10,597 bases of DNA from an uncultured Bacteroidales bacterium (lineage in GTDB: Bacteria; Bacteroidota; Bacteroidia; Bacteroidales; UBA932), in NCBI GenBank assembly GCA_905235615.1, contig CAJOMB010000033.1:11395-21991 (forward strand), in the 5' to 3' direction. This document shows positions 1 to 6,798 of this stretch, one piece after another. The notes beneath the pieces are model-generated. The model saw only the letters and a list, made by a program, of their open reading frames with translations, had not been told where the DNA came from and searched no databases. A program made the translations under genes and the position numbers. How positions within the stretch are numbered: the stretch's first letter is position 1; each line of letters opens with the position of its first letter.

Positions 1-1215
1 TTCGAGTCCCAGAACCAGCGCCTGAAGGCCGGCATCCAGCGCTCCTTGGGCCGATACACCTGCACGGTGTATTTCCTGGACGGGGTGGCGGACAATTTCT
101 ACGGCCCGCTGGTTCCTTCTACCGGCTATCTGAAGGTCTTCGACCTGGTGCCCTTCCACCACGGTTTCTGCCTGCAATATCCCTGGTTAGAGGACATCAC
201 CCGCGTGATTCCCCGCCTGAAACAGAAGAAACTCACCATTACGCTCAAGGAGTACGGAAAGTGGTGCAAGACCACCGGCATCGTGAGCATGGGCGCCTTG
301 AACCAGCGCCTGATGGACGGAAAGGCCGTGGAGCTCATCAACCTCTGCGAGGCCCGGCAGGAAAGGGCCTATGCGGATTTGGCCGACAAGATTTACGCGG
401 AGCGCGAGCGGGTGAAGATTGTTTTCATTGCCGGACCTTCCTCCAGCGGAAAGACCTCCTCTTCCCTCCGCGTGGCCCAGCAGCTGAAAGTCCTGGGCAT
501 GAACCCCAAGGTAATCGAGCTGGACAATTATTTCGTGTCCCGCGAGCGTACGCCCTTGGACGATGACGGAAACTACGACTTCGAGGCCCTGGAAGCCATG
601 GACCTGGAGCTGTTGGGAACGCAGCTGAACACCCTCCTGGACGGCGGGGAAGTGGAGCTGCCGCGTTACGATTTCAAGCAGGGCAAACCCTTCTTCGAGG
701 GGCAGATGATGCGCCTGGAGGAGAACGATATCCTGGTGATGGAGGGCATCCACGCCTTGGACCCCCAAATGGTGCCCTCGGTGGACCAGAGCCGCATTTA
801 CAGGATATTTGCATCGGCCCTTACCTCCCTCAAACTGGACGAGAACAACTGCATCTCCACGGCGGACAACCGGCTGCTGCGCCGCATGGTGCGGGACAAC
901 CGCGTGCGGGGCATTTCGCCGGAGGACACCATTCTCCGCTGGGCTTCCGTGCGGAGAGGGGAGAACCTTCACATCTTCCCCTTCCAGGAAAATGCGGACG
1001 CCCAGTTCAACACGGCCCTCCTGTATGAGCTGCCCATGCTGCGTTACTATGCGGAACCGCTGCTGCGCCGCATCCTGCCCTCGTCTCCGGCATATGCCGA
1101 GGCCGTGCGCCTGCTCAAGTTCCTCTCCTATATCGTAGCCTTGCAACCCACCGAGATGGCTGCCATCCCTCCCACTTCCATCATGCGGGAGTTCATCGGC
1201 GGACAGACGCTTTAG
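1..1215 (+). CDS. Nucleoside (uridine-type) kinase with N-terminal ThrRS-like segment, 5' partial
   Basis: The reading frame is open from the first base, so the true start lies outside the window; 404 residues are visible. Residues about 20-60 (YGPLVPSTGYL, then LVPFHHGFCLQYP) resemble the tail of the threonyl-tRNA-synthetase-like SAD region found in front of the kinase in Bacteroidetes nucleoside kinases of roughly 550 aa. The kinase domain begins near residue 141 with Walker A GPSSSGKT (145-152), followed by DNYF (175-178), DFEALEAMD, PRYDF and MEGIHAL, the usual order in the uridine kinase/phosphoribulokinase family. The expected reaction is ATP-dependent phosphorylation of a nucleoside, probably uridine or cytidine, in the cytoplasm; the exact substrate cannot be read from sequence. 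The TAG stop is 2 bp before the next ATG, which suggests an operon. A TTG at 46 could be called as a start but cuts through the conserved segment. Family call is secure, substrate is inferred. Confidence 0.88.
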   Translation, partial: FESQNQRLKAGIQRSLGRYTCTVYFLDGVADNFYGPLVPSTGYLKVFDLVPFHHGFCLQYPWLEDITRVIPRLKQKKLTITLKEYGKWCKTTGIVSMGALNQRLMDGKAVELINLCEARQERAYADLADKIYAERERVKIVFIAGPSSSGKTSSSLRVAQQLKVLGMNPKVIELDNYFVSRERTPLDDDGNYDFEALEAMDLELLGTQLNTLLDGGEVELPRYDFKQGKPFFEGQMMRLEENDILVMEGIHALDPQMVPSVDQSRIYRIFASALTSLKLDENNCISTADNRLLRRMVRDNRVRGISPEDTILRWASVRRGENLHIFPFQENADAQFNTALLYELPMLRYYAEPLLRRILPSSPAYAEAVRLLKFLSYIVALQPTEMAAIPPTSIMREFIGGQTL

Positions 1216-1217
1216 AC

Positions 1218-2183
1218 ATGATGAATGTAGGAATCATCGGGGCCGGCCATATTGCAGAAAAGGCCGCCACCACCCTTGGAGCCATGGAGGACATGCAGTG
1301 TCTGGCCATCGGCTCCCGCTCTTTGGAGAAGGCGCAGGCCTTCGCCGCACGTTTTTCCGTTCCGCGGGCCTATGGCTCCTACGCGGAGCTTCTGGCCGAT
1401 CCGGATGTGGAACTGGTCTATGTGGCCGTTCCCCATTCCTGCCATTTTGAGGTGACGCGGGATGCCATCCTTGCGGGGAAACCCTGCTTAGTGGAGAAGT
1501 CCTTCATGCTCAATGCCACCGAAGCCGCCACCATCCTGGCCCTGGCCCGGGAGAAGGGCGTTTTTGTGGCGGAGGCCCTGTGGCCGCGCTACATGCCGGT
1601 TCGTGAGCTGGGCCGGGAGTTGCTGGCGTCCGGCGTCATCGGCCAGCCCAGGATGGTGACGGCCAGCATCGCCTACAACGTTTCCGACAAGGAGCGCGTC
1701 CTGAGGCCGGAGCTGGGCGGGGGAGCGTTGCTGGATTTGGGTGTGTACCTCCTCAATTTCGTGCGGATGTTCTTCGACAGCCCCATCGACCGCCTCAATA
1801 CCACTTGCATCAAGGCCGATACGGGCGTGGACGCTACGGAAGACATCACCTTGGTGCTGGCCGACGGCACCCTGGCTTCCCTGCAGGCATCGGCCTGGTG
1901 CCAGGGAGGAAACGAGGCTGTGATTGCCGGGACCACCGGCTACCTGCTTTTCGACGACCTTATCCATCCCACCCGCATCAGCGTTTGCCGGAAGCGGCAT
2001 GTGGTGGAGCGCGTGGTTCAGATGCCTCCGGAGATTACCGGCTTCGAATACCAGTTCCGCGCTTGCCGGGACGCCATCCGCTCCGGCCTTGTGGAGCCGC
2101 CCCAGATGCCCCACAGCGAGTCTTTGTACCTGATGCACCTGATGGACAGGCTCCGTGCGGAATGGGGCGTGCGCTTCGCGTGA
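1218..2183 (+). CDS. Gfo/Idh/MocA family NAD(P)-dependent oxidoreductase
   Basis: The 321-residue product has an N-terminal Rossmann fold with the dinucleotide motif GIIGAGHIA (residues 5-13), a strand ending VAVPHSCH (69-76), and the EK pair at E93-K94 (LVEKSFMLN), where this family keeps its EKP motif. The second domain includes GGGALLDLGVYLLN (167-180), which in the family shapes the substrate pocket. Length is normal. The closest flavour I recognise is the dihydrodiol dehydrogenase-like branch, but the sugar or cyclitol substrate cannot be assigned. ATG codons at 1218 and 1221 are both possible; 1218 is taken because it lies 2 bp after the kinase stop. The TGA stop shares its last A with the ATG of the next gene, so translational coupling is likely. 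Probably cytoplasmic. Confidence 0.9.
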   Translation: MMNVGIIGAGHIAEKAATTLGAMEDMQCLAIGSRSLEKAQAFAARFSVPRAYGSYAELLADPDVELVYVAVPHSCHFEVTRDAILAGKPCLVEKSFMLNATEAATILALAREKGVFVAEALWPRYMPVRELGRELLASGVIGQPRMVTASIAYNVSDKERVLRPELGGGALLDLGVYLLNFVRMFFDSPIDRLNTTCIKADTGVDATEDITLVLADGTLASLQASAWCQGGNEAVIAGTTGYLLFDDLIHPTRISVCRKRHVVERVVQMPPEITGFEYQFRACRDAIRSGLVEPPQMPHSESLYLMHLMDRLRAEWGVRFA

Positions 2184-2809
2184 TGAAAAGGCTGCTTTTC
2201 CTTGTGCTTCTTGTGCTTTCCTTTGCCTGCGGCAGGGGAGAGCGGCTCCGCAGCGGGGATTTGATTTTTGTGGCGCCGCGCCTGAAGGCCGATGGCATGG
2301 ACGAGGCCATTTTGGCGGCCACGGGCGGCTCGGAGGGTTTGGATTTCACCCATGTGGCCATGGTTGAGGTGCGGGGAGACAGCGTCTGGGTCATTGACGC
2401 CACCGGCCAGCGGGGCGTGTCCCGCCGGCCTTTGGAGGTGTTTTTGGAAGATTTTCCGCAGTCTGTATTTGCGGTGCGGCGGGTTAACGGCGTGGATGCC
2501 CCGGCGGCGGTTTCGCGGGCACGCTCCTATTGCGGCCGCAGCTATGATTATCGTTTTTTGCCGGACAACGAAGACCTCTACTGCTCCGAACTGGTGCAGA
2601 AATGCTATCTGGACGCATCCGGAGCGCCTGTTTTCCCCTCCGAGCCCATGAACTGGCTGGCCCCGGACGGCAGCCTCCCAAGCTATTGGGAGGAACTTTT
2701 CGCCGCCCTGGGCATGCCCGTCCCCCAGGGCGTTCCCGGCACCAATCCGCAGAAGATGTCCCAATCGGCCCGCCTGGTGCCTGTGGCGGTGAGGCTCGTT
2801 TCCCCATGA
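2183..2809 (+). CDS. Lipoprotein with YiiX-type permuted NlpC/P60-like cysteine hydrolase domain
   Basis: The 208-residue product starts with KR and a hydrophobic stretch ending LSFAC, a signal peptide with a probable lipobox (acylated Cys16; the -3 residue is Ser, so a loose match). The mature part shows GDLIFV (25-30), FTHVAMVEV with His57, a YD pair at 121-122 and YCSELVQKCY with Cys134. His before Cys is the order of circularly permuted NlpC/P60 papain-like enzymes (YiiX/YaeF/YebB type). These are thought to hydrolyse amide or ester bonds in cell-wall peptides or lipids; the substrate here is unknown. It should sit in the cell envelope facing the periplasm or surface. The ATG at 2183 is chosen because it gives the signal peptide at once and overlaps the upstream TGA by one base; the longer open frame upstream lies inside the oxidoreductase gene. 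It ends in tandem stops (TGA TAA). Confidence 0.85.
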   Translation: MKRLLFLVLLVLSFACGRGERLRSGDLIFVAPRLKADGMDEAILAATGGSEGLDFTHVAMVEVRGDSVWVIDATGQRGVSRRPLEVFLEDFPQSVFAVRRVNGVDAPAAVSRARSYCGRSYDYRFLPDNEDLYCSELVQKCYLDASGAPVFPSEPMNWLAPDGSLPSYWEELFAALGMPVPQGVPGTNPQKMSQSARLVPVAVRLVSP

Positions 2810-2821
2810 TAACACCCAACG

Positions 2822-2879
2822 ACACGTTTCCGCCCATTTTTGTGCACCCTGCGTACCATCGGGTACGCGGGATGCACAT
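2822..2879 (+). repeat. 58-bp hairpin repeat, copy 1
   Basis: The copy has a conserved leading flank with a T run (2822-2841), then an imperfect palindrome: arms 2842-2857 (GTGCACCCTGCGTACC) and 2862-2877 (GGTACGCGGGATGCAC) around the 4-nt loop ATCG. Of 16 pairs, 14 are Watson-Crick, one is T-G and one is C-A. It differs from copy 3 at 2 of 58 positions and from copy 2 at 3. It begins 12 nt after the stop codon of the lipoprotein gene and ends 1 nt before the transposase stop codon. The T run precedes the hairpin, so it is not a standard intrinsic terminator on this strand. Confidence 0.9.
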
Positions 2880-2880
2880 T

Positions 2881-3813
2881 TTAGCCTTTAAATGTGCGGT
2901 TGCCGTAATCTTTCGAGCGTAAAATTTGTTTGACAAGATATTCCGGCAGGTGAAGAGCCTGTGCAAGGACATCCGGCGAGATTTTGTATTTACTCCACAA
3001 CAAGCTTGTCAATCGGCCCTTATCTTCATTGGATAGCTGATGGATTTTTTGTCCGGGAAAATGAGTTTCACACAAGTGAGAAGCCATTTCCTTTATTTCT
3101 TCTATCGTCCATTCCATTCCTTCCTCCAATTTTTCAGATAACTTGACAAAAGCTTCATAATCTTTTATCAAGCGGGTCTGATATAGTTTTGGGGAATGAA
3201 ATAGCTTCATAAACAAGCCCTCTTCCACGAAGCTGGCGGGTAAAAGACCCAGTGTGTGATGAAATTTCCAATTGTCCGGAATACGAATCCGGCTTCCCGT
3301 CCATTGGGACAATTCCCGACCGGACATTTGCCCGGCGTCCGTTCCACCGAGATATCTTCCCAAGAAGGAATGATGCAGGTAGGCACATCCCCACGGATAG
3401 CCTCCCGGAAGGCATAGCTGTTTTTCATAAGGGTTGCGGTCAATATAAATATAGTTGACGCGCATCTGCTCCTCTGATTCAACGCAAACCAGCTTGAAAC
3501 AATAATTCTCCGGCAAGGGGGCAAAGCCATCCGCCTTCAGTCGTAAATTGAGCTTTCGTTTGAGATAGACGAAAGCATTCACACAAGCTTCTCCCGTACC
3601 CGACAACAGGATATGGAAATGGTTGGGCATAAGTGTAAAGTTGTAAATAGTTAGTGGAAATAGCAGGGTAAGCAGCCCCATGAGAGTCATTCCGAAGGCA
3701 TATTCCTGTCTGTTGTGAAACAGGAGTCCTTCCTGCCATCCATCTGAACTTAAATGGTAGTAACCTCTTTTCCAACTGCGGTATGTCCGGTATGTTTTCT
3801 TATGCTCTTTCAT
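2881..3813 (-). CDS. REP-associated tyrosine transposase (RAYT, Y1_Tnp/HUH family)
   Basis: The 310-residue product contains the HUH metal-binding motif as LMPNHFHILL (61-70, His65 and His67) and, after a basic helix (FVYLKRKLNLRLK), the sequence NYIYIDRNP (120-128), which matches the YIxxNP motif of RAYT proteins; Tyr123 is the best candidate nucleophile for the phosphotyrosine DNA link. The N-terminus (WKRGYYHLSSDG) also fits the family. The C-terminal part (about 262-300, with LLWSKYKISPDVLAQALHLPEYLVKQIL) looks like a helix-turn-helix, so this is a long form. Such enzymes nick single-stranded DNA at hairpin elements; the two flanking 58-bp repeats are the likely substrates. Start is the ATG at 3813, 19 nt downstream of a perfect 13-bp inverted repeat. 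The frame is intact with both motifs present, so the enzyme may be active. Its A+T-richer composition contrasts with all neighbours. Confidence 0.88.
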   Translation of the reverse strand: MKEHKKTYRTYRSWKRGYYHLSSDGWQEGLLFHNRQEYAFGMTLMGLLTLLFPLTIYNFTLMPNHFHILLSGTGEACVNAFVYLKRKLNLRLKADGFAPLPENYCFKLVCVESEEQMRVNYIYIDRNPYEKQLCLPGGYPWGCAYLHHSFLGRYLGGTDAGQMSGRELSQWTGSRIRIPDNWKFHHTLGLLPASFVEEGLFMKLFHSPKLYQTRLIKDYEAFVKLSEKLEEGMEWTIEEIKEMASHLCETHFPGQKIHQLSNEDKGRLTSLLWSKYKISPDVLAQALHLPEYLVKQILRSKDYGNRTFKG

Positions 3814-3831
3814 ACTGCAAAGTTTGAAAGA

Positions 3832-3864
3832 ATTATCCGTGTAAAAAAGTGTTACACGGATAAT
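3832..3864. promoter_or_regulatory. Perfect 13-bp inverted repeat upstream of the transposase
   Basis: ATTATCCGTGTAA at 3832-3844 and its exact reverse complement at 3852-3864 are separated by 7 nt. The structure lies 18 to 51 nt upstream of the transposase start and shares no sequence with the 58-bp repeats. It could be an operator for autoregulation or, if transcribed, a 5' leader stem-loop limiting read-through or translation, as is known for IS200 transposase leaders. The role is inferred; only the symmetry is seen. The remaining bases to 3917 hold only a weak 6-bp inverted repeat (3871-3876 with 3895-3900), and I see no clear promoter for the transposase. Confidence 0.6.
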
Positions 3865-3917
3865 CGAAAAATCGGCGCTCTGGGTAGCTTGAAGGCCGAT
3901 AGAAGTGTTCGGTCATA

Positions 3918-3975
3918 ACACATTTCCGCCCATTTTTGTTCACCCTGCGTACCACCGGGTACGCGGGATGCACAT
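3918..3975 (+). repeat. 58-bp hairpin repeat, copy 2
   Basis: Same orientation as copy 1. Arms are 3938-3953 (GTTCACCCTGCGTACC) and 3958-3973 around the loop ACCG. The G-to-T change at the third arm position adds one mismatch to the stem, so this copy should fold slightly less well. It lies between the transposase gene (transcribed away from it) and the uvrA promoter, 46 nt upstream of the -7 box. Confidence 0.9.
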
Positions 3976-4021
3976 ATTGAACTGAAATTGTGTCAAGGGG
4001 GTAATTCTCCCGAATTCTTCG

Positions 4022-4029
4022 TATCTTTG
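4022..4029 (+). promoter_or_regulatory. Bacteroidetes -7 promoter box for uvrA
   Basis: TATCTTTG matches the consensus TAnnTTTG exactly and is followed by C. No TTTG is present 19-21 bp upstream, so the -33 element is missing or degenerate. Only 6 nt separate the box from the uvrA ATG, which puts the expected transcription start at or within about 2 nt of the initiation codon and implies a leaderless or nearly leaderless mRNA. Confidence 0.6.
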
Positions 4030-4035
4030 CACGCT

Positions 4036-6798
4036 ATGGCAGACAAGGAATTCATCCAGGTAAGAGGAGCGCGGGCCAACAACCTGCAAAACATCAACGT
4101 AGATATCCCCAGGGGGGAATTTGTGGTGGTGACGGGCCTGAGCGGCAGCGGCAAGAGCTCGCTGGCGTTCGACACCATCTATGCCGAGGGGCAGCGCCGC
4201 TACATGGACACGCTCTCCACCTATGCCAAACACTTCATGGGCATTTTGGAAAAGCCGGAAGTGGAAGAAATCCGGGGGCTGAGTCCCATCATCGCCATCG
4301 AGCAGAAGACCACCGGCAACAATCCCCGTTCCACGGTGGGCACCATTACGGAAATCTATGATTTCCTGCGCCTGCTGTATGCCAAAGGCTCCCGCGCCTT
4401 CTCGCCGGAGAGCGGCAAGGAGATGGTCCGCTACACGGACGAGCAGATTGTGGACCTGGTGATGAACCGCTACGCCGGCCGCAAGTGCTACCTGCTTGCT
4501 CCCCTCATCCGGGGCCGAAAGGGCCACTACCGCGAGCTGTTTGACCAGCTGCGCAAACGCGGCTACACGGAGGTTCGCATAGACGGGGAACTGCTGGAAC
4601 TGCAGGGGGTGGATGCCCTGGACCGCTACAAGCCCCACTTCATCGAGGTGGTGGTGGACCGCCTGAAGCCGGAGGCCGGAGACGACCGCCGCGTTCGGGA
4701 ATCCGTGGCCCGCGCCCTCCATGTGGGTAAAGGCTCCATAGCTATCCTGGACCAGGAGAGCGATGCCCTGTCCCATTTCTCCAAGCACCTGGTGGACCCG
4801 GAGAGCGGTGTCTCCCTCCAGGAGCCTCAGCCGCACAGCTTTTCCTTCAACTCCCCGCAGGGTTACTGCCCCCATTGCAAAGGCTTGGGAACCATCGTGG
4901 ACGTGAATATAGACACCATCATCCCGGACCGAAGCAAGTCTGTGGCCGACGGTGCCATCGCCCCGCTGGGCCGGGTGCGGGAGAACCGCAAGTTCGACAT
5001 CATCCGCGCCATCGCCAGGAAATACAACTTCAGCCTCTACGACCCCATTGACGCCCTGCCCGACGAGGCTGTGAGCCTGCTGGTATATGGCTCCGAAGAC
5101 CTTTTCCGTGTGGGAGAAGGCAATCTTTCGGAAATGGAGAGCTGGGGCGGTGTCATAGACAATATAGAAGATACCGTCACCTGTCCGGTGTGCCACGGCA
5201 CCCGCTTGAACAGCGAGGCCCTTTGCTTCCGCATAGACGGAAAAACCATTCCGGAGGTGGCCGCCATGGAAATGTCGGAACTGCGGCAGTGGTTGGACAA
5301 GATTCCCGAAGGCTTTAACCAGCGGGAGAAAAACGTGTCCAGGGATATCCTGAAGGAACTCCGGGAGCGTGTCCAGTTCATGCTGGATGTGGGCCTGGAC
5401 TACCTGTCGCTGGACCGCCCCACGGGTTCGCTTTCCGGTGGGGAAAGCCAGCGCATCCGCCTGGCCACGCAGATAGGGTCCAAGCTGGTGAACGTGCTTT
5501 ATATCCTGGACGAGCCCTCCATCGGCCTGCACCAGAAAGACAACCGCAAGCTCATCGCTTCCCTCAAGGCGCTGCGGGACGAGGGCAATTCCGTGATGGT
5601 GGTGGAGCATGACGCGGAGACCATGTTCAGTGCCGACTGGCTGGTGGACGTGGGCCCCGGCGCCGGAGAAAACGGCGGCCGCATTTGCGCCAACGGACCG
5701 CTGAAGGACCTGCTCAAGGGAAAGACATCTTCCATCACCCTGGATTACCTCAAGGGGAAAAAGACCATCCCGGTGCCCGGCCTCAGGCGGAAGGGAAACG
5801 GCAAATACCTCATTCTGAAGGGCGCTTCGGGCAACAACCTCAAAAGCGTGGACGTGCACTTCCCGCTGGGCTGCCTCATCGGCGTGGCCGGCCTTTCCGG
5901 CAGCGGCAAGAGCTCGCTTATTAACGAGACGCTCATGCCCATCCTCAAGCAGAAATTCTACCGTTCCAAGGAAAAACCGCTGCCCTACAAAAGCCTGGAG
6001 GGCGTCGAGAACATTGACAAGCTCATCGAGATTGACCAGAGTCCCATCGGCCGGACGCCGCGCTCCAATCCGGCCACCTTCACCTCCGTATTCGGGGACA
6101 TCCGCGCCCTTTTCGAAGATACGCAGGATGCGAAGGTACGGGGTTACAAGGCCGGCGTCTTCTCCTTCAACGTCCCCGGAGGCCGATGCGAGGAATGCAA
6201 GGGCGCGGGAATCAAGGTGATAGAGATGAACTTCCTGCCCTCCGTGCACGTGCCCTGCGAGGTTTGCGGCGGCACCCGCTACAAAGAGGACATCCTGGCC
6301 GTGAAGTACAAGGGAAAGAGCATCAACGACGTGCTGGAGATGTCCATCTCCGAGGCTTACGAGTTCTTCAAGCCCATCCCCAAGATTGCCGCCAAACTCA
6401 AAGCCCTGGCCGATGTGGGCCTGGGTTATATCCGTCTGGGACAGAGCGCCGTCACCCTTTCCGGCGGCGAGAGCCAGCGCATGAAACTGGCGGCCGAACT
6501 CTCCCGCCCTTCCACCGGCAAGACGCTCTACATTCTGGACGAACCCACCACCGGCCTGCACTTCGAGGATATCAAAGTGCTCATGGGCGTTTTGCAGAGA
6601 TTAGTGGATGCCGGCAACACCGTCATCATCATCGAGCACAACCTGGACGTGCTCAAGAGCGTGGACTACCTCTTTGACATGGGCCCGGAAGGGGGCCGCA
6701 AAGGCGGGCGCATCGTGGCCGAAGGCACACCGGAAGACCTGGCAATGGACCCGGCGTCTGTCACCGGACCCTTCCTGAAAGAGGTCTTGAAAGATTAG
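4036..6798 (+). CDS. uvrA: UvrA, excinuclease ABC ATPase subunit (damage recognition)
   Basis: The 920-residue protein has the tandem ABC ATPase layout of UvrA: Walker A GLSGSGKSS (34-42), a UvrB-binding region (about 140-210), signature SGGES (468-472) and Walker B YILDEP (489-494); then a second Walker A (619-627), a zinc module C718/C721/C741/C744, second signature (809-813) and Walker B (832-837). It recognises bulky DNA lesions with UvrB in nucleotide excision repair. Cysteine pairs C278/C281 and C383/C386 are present in the first half, but the CPxC pair that precedes FSFN in the E. coli protein is replaced by VDPESG near 253-258, and the stretch before C383 is shorter. It may be a Bacteroidetes-type or second UvrA paralogue. 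ATG 4036 is preferred over an in-frame TTG at 3988 because the -7 box lies between them. The TAG stop overlaps the stop of convergent codB. Confidence 0.96.
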   Translation: MADKEFIQVRGARANNLQNINVDIPRGEFVVVTGLSGSGKSSLAFDTIYAEGQRRYMDTLSTYAKHFMGILEKPEVEEIRGLSPIIAIEQKTTGNNPRSTVGTITEIYDFLRLLYAKGSRAFSPESGKEMVRYTDEQIVDLVMNRYAGRKCYLLAPLIRGRKGHYRELFDQLRKRGYTEVRIDGELLELQGVDALDRYKPHFIEVVVDRLKPEAGDDRRVRESVARALHVGKGSIAILDQESDALSHFSKHLVDPESGVSLQEPQPHSFSFNSPQGYCPHCKGLGTIVDVNIDTIIPDRSKSVADGAIAPLGRVRENRKFDIIRAIARKYNFSLYDPIDALPDEAVSLLVYGSEDLFRVGEGNLSEMESWGGVIDNIEDTVTCPVCHGTRLNSEALCFRIDGKTIPEVAAMEMSELRQWLDKIPEGFNQREKNVSRDILKELRERVQFMLDVGLDYLSLDRPTGSLSGGESQRIRLATQIGSKLVNVLYILDEPSIGLHQKDNRKLIASLKALRDEGNSVMVVEHDAETMFSADWLVDVGPGAGENGGRICANGPLKDLLKGKTSSITLDYLKGKKTIPVPGLRRKGNGKYLILKGASGNNLKSVDVHFPLGCLIGVAGLSGSGKSSLINETLMPILKQKFYRSKEKPLPYKSLEGVENIDKLIEIDQSPIGRTPRSNPATFTSVFGDIRALFEDTQDAKVRGYKAGVFSFNVPGGRCEECKGAGIKVIEMNFLPSVHVPCEVCGGTRYKEDILAVKYKGKSINDVLEMSISEAYEFFKPIPKIAAKLKALADVGLGYIRLGQSAVTLSGGESQRMKLAAELSRPSTGKTLYILDEPTTGLHFEDIKVLMGVLQRLVDAGNTVIIIEHNLDVLKSVDYLFDMGPEGGRKGGRIVAEGTPEDLAMDPASVTGPFLKEVLKD

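Larger units (their letters stand above)
2822..3975. mobile_element. Putative RAYT/REP-type (Y1 transposase) element
   Basis: A Y1 (HUH) transposase gene is bracketed by two nearly identical 58-bp hairpin elements in the same orientation (2822-2879 and 3918-3975; 3 differences). Two same-strand subterminal hairpins is the architecture of IS200/IS605-type single-strand transposition and also of REP-flanked RAYT genes. The interior is visibly richer in A+T than the genes on both sides, which suggests transfer from elsewhere. No target-site duplication or terminal inverted repeat is expected for this class and none was seen. The true cleavage points are not known; the bounds given are the outer ends of the shared repeat sequence. 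The third, lone copy at 9202-9259 argues that the hairpin alone can spread or persist. Confidence 0.6.

Noticed and set aside
187..1146. A 319-codon frame opposite the nucleoside kinase
   Set aside because: It is antisense to a well-conserved kinase and has biased composition and no motif.
2842..2877. Hairpin repeats as intrinsic terminators
   Set aside because: All three copies have the T run on the 5' side of the hairpin on one strand, and A's after it on the other, so neither direction gives a stem followed by U's.
3814..3835. AAACTTTG on the minus strand as the transposase -7 box
   Set aside because: The TA is replaced by AA, there is no -33 TTTG at the right distance, and the start would fall at or past the ATG.
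3940..6561. An 873-codon open frame antisense to uvrA
   Set aside because: The protein is low-complexity, rich in H, G, V and A, and has no recognisable motif; it is the usual by-product of G+C-rich codon use on the other strand. It also runs through hairpin copy 2.
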